From positions 106,971 through 170,970 of the forward strand of contig JANSXE010000010.1 in NCBI GenBank assembly GCA_024743195.1: a stretch of DNA of 64,000 nucleotides, read 5' to 3'. The first letter of the stretch is position 1. Each line of letters begins with the position of its first letter. Under the pieces are notes generated by a model, which was given only the letters and a program-made list of their open reading frames with translations, did not search any database and was not told the origin of the DNA. A program made the position numbers and the translations under genes. Positions 62,597 through 64,000 of this stretch are shown one piece after another. This DNA comes from Alphaproteobacteria bacterium (GTDB taxonomy: Bacteria > Pseudomonadota > Alphaproteobacteria > UBA8366 > Aestuariispiraceae).

Positions 62597-64000
62597 ATGA
62601 AGCTGACGCATAAGATTTTTTTGGGGTTCGGCGCGGTCGTTCTGATGGCCGGCGTCATCGGAGCGTTCGGTTGGCAGGGGATGGGGACCTTGTCCGGGTA
62701 TCTCGGCGCGCAGGCGCGCCTCGGCGAGGTGTCGACGGCGGCGGCGCGCACCGGCGCGCTGATCGACAAGGGGACGCTCGCCAACGATGCGGCGGCGCTC
62801 GACGCGGCGCAAGGCGAGGTCGACCGGCTGCGCGGCGAGTTGGACGCGCTGCTCGACTCCGGTCTGGTCGCCTCCAGCGCCGACGGGCTGGGCGCCGCGC
62901 GGGACGCGCTGCCGGCCTTCAAGGACACGGTCGCCGAAATGGGCGCCGGCGTCGCGGTCTTCCGGTCTGAGCGGGAGGCGCTGCAAGCCAAGACCGCCGA
63001 TCTCGAGGGAATGGTCGGCCGGCTGCAGCAGGTCGCCGTCGACAACAAGCAGACCGCAGACGCAACGCTCGGGCGGATCCGCGCCGAGCGCGAGACGCGC
63101 CAGGCCGTGCTCGCCACGGCCCAGGAGCTCGATCAGCGGCTGACCCAGATTCAGATCCATCAGCTCGTCTACCGGAACAATCGCTCCGAGACCGAGAAGC
63201 GCGACGCGGAAGAGCAGCTCGCCGCGCTGTTCGCCGCGGGCGAGCGCCTTAAGGAGATCACCGCCGGCACGGAGGAGGAGCGCTCGGCCGATCTGGCGCT
63301 CAAGATCTTCGAGAACCTCGAGGCTAAGTTCCAGGAGGCGTCCGGTCTCTTCGTCACGCCGGAGAACCAGGACGCCTTCACCAGCGCCGTCAACAAATCG
63401 CGCATGTTCGCCGGCTCGATCATCCGGCGCCAGCAGAGCGCCTTCCAGAGCATGGAAGAGGAGGAGAAGCGCGCCTTCGAGGAAAGCGGCGCGGCCGTCG
63501 AGCTGATGACCGCCGCCAACCGGATCGGCGCGCTGACGGCGGAGCTGCAGCGCAGCGTCTTCCTGCTGGCCGAGGCGACGGACGGCGGCGCCGCGCTCGC
63601 CGCCCGGGTCGAGGAAGTGCGCGCGGCGGTCGACCGCAACGCGGCCCTGGCCGCCGTCTTCGTGCCCACCGACGCGGTTCGCGAGATTTCGGAGGGTGTT
63701 CGCGCGAACATGGCGGCGTTCGAGAGCGGGTTTGCGGCCTTTTCGGCGGCGGCGGTCTCGAAGGATCGTCTGGCGGCGAGCGGGCGGGCGAGCCTTGGCG
63801 AGCTGCGCGGTCTTCTGTCGGAGGTGCTGGGCCGGATCGGCGGGGAGATCGAGGCGGCGCAGGCGCGCGAGCAGGCGCTGATCCTGGCGGTTCTGGCGGC
63901 GATCCTGGCGCTCGGCGCGGGTCTGGCGGTGGTTCTGGGCCGGACGATCTCGCGCCCGATCGGGGTGATGAGCGCGGTGATGGACCGGATGCGCGCGGGC
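62597..64000 (+). CDS. Methyl-accepting chemotaxis protein-like receptor, 5' part
   Basis: 468 codons to the window edge with no stop. It has an N-terminal membrane helix (FLGFGAVVLMAGVIGAFGW region: GAVVLMAGVIGAFGW), then about 380 residues of helical periplasmic sensor (HBM-like), a second membrane helix (LILAVLAAILALGAGLAVVLG) at residues 430-452, and the start of a HAMP domain (RTISRPIGVMSAVMDRM). The signalling domain lies beyond the edge. Start ATG at 62597-62599, with GGAGGAG just upstream. Its promoter must lie in 62463-62596, which is AT-richer near 62475-62500. Confidence 0.82.
   Translation, partial: MKLTHKIFLGFGAVVLMAGVIGAFGWQGMGTLSGYLGAQARLGEVSTAAARTGALIDKGTLANDAAALDAAQGEVDRLRGELDALLDSGLVASSADGLGAARDALPAFKDTVAEMGAGVAVFRSEREALQAKTADLEGMVGRLQQVAVDNKQTADATLGRIRAERETRQAVLATAQELDQRLTQIQIHQLVYRNNRSETEKRDAEEQLAALFAAGERLKEITAGTEEERSADLALKIFENLEAKFQEASGLFVTPENQDAFTSAVNKSRMFAGSIIRRQQSAFQSMEEEEKRAFEESGAAVELMTAANRIGALTAELQRSVFLLAEATDGGAALAARVEEVRAAVDRNAALAAVFVPTDAVREISEGVRANMAAFESGFAAFSAAAVSKDRLAASGRASLGELRGLLSEVLGRIGGEIEAAQAREQALILAVLAAILALGAGLAVVLGRTISRPIGVMSAVMDRMRAG

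Noticed and set aside
62603..62625. Run of seven T in the chemoreceptor gene as a frameshift
   Set aside because: The frame continues without a stop for 468 codons and gives a normal receptor layout.

Overview
The window is gene-dense, very GC-rich bacterial chromosome and almost certainly comes from an alphaproteobacterium, probably Rhodospirillales-like. The evidence is an F0 ATP synthase operon in the order atpI-B-E-b'-b with a separate b' subunit, the run smc / DsbA-like / DUF721 / mutY, and the run ffs-dnaX-ybaB-recR. All of it looks like ordinary chromosome. I see no tRNA, rRNA, insertion sequence, prophage or CRISPR array. Genes at both edges are cut: a YjbQ-family protein at the left and a chemoreceptor-like protein at the right.

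Layout. 1-1.4 kb: YjbQ fragment, GNAT acetyltransferase, small conserved protein, VOC protein. 1.5-4.3 kb: F0 operon (minus). 4.4-10.9 kb: smc, DsbA-like, DUF721 (minus), then mutY (plus). 10.9-12.2 kb: MscS-type channel. 12.3-19.0 kb: a minus-strand operon of aldehyde dehydrogenase, M19 dipeptidase, BCCT transporter, an unrecognised 570-residue protein and DUF3726, with a divergent LysR regulator (19.1-20.1 kb). This looks like a quaternary-amine utilisation unit. 20.0-23.3 kb: an archaeal/eukaryotic-type prolyl-tRNA synthetase, nudC, and an AbrB-Doc toxin-antitoxin pair. 23.4-30.6 kb: SRP RNA, dnaX, ybaB, recR, an amidotransferase, DUF4139, DUF3429 and BKACE proteins. 30.6-37.0 kb: EamA exporter, acetoacetyl-CoA synthetase, class III cyclase, MocR-type regulator.

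37.3-46.9 kb is the most interesting part. It holds a GntR regulator, an M29/NicX-like metalloprotein with a Cys/His-rich tail, an aconitase-superfamily hydratase pair whose small subunit lacks the usual Ser-Ser-Arg-Glu motif, an isocitrate-lyase/PEP-mutase-family lyase, a complete TRAP transporter and an IclR regulator. Two copies of a TGTCA-N5-TGACA palindrome lie in the divergent promoter region. I read this as a catabolic island for an unidentified carboxylate or heterocycle. The chemistry proposed is opening or hydrolysis, then hydration, then carbon-carbon cleavage.

47.0-49.9 kb: TetR regulator with two perfect operators facing an ABA4-like membrane protein pair, then a DUF533 protein. 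50.0-54.4 kb: sulfide-oxidation operon (metallo-beta-lactamase fold persulfide-dioxygenase-like protein, a phosphatase-like/SQR fusion, SulP transporter). 54.6-59.7 kb: DeoR-regulated carbohydrate/glycerol-phosphate-type ABC importer. 59.9-62.4 kb: ModE-like regulator, Crp/Fnr regulator, DUF2892 and two YeeE/YedE thiosulfate-transport half-proteins. The sulfide operon and the YeeE/YedE operon share a GTGAC-N3-GTCAC palindrome, which suggests one sulfur regulon split over two loci. 62.6 kb to the end: chemoreceptor-like protein.

Two loci carry head-to-head REP-like palindromes of a single family. Many long antisense open frames are present; I treat them as GC-bias artefacts.
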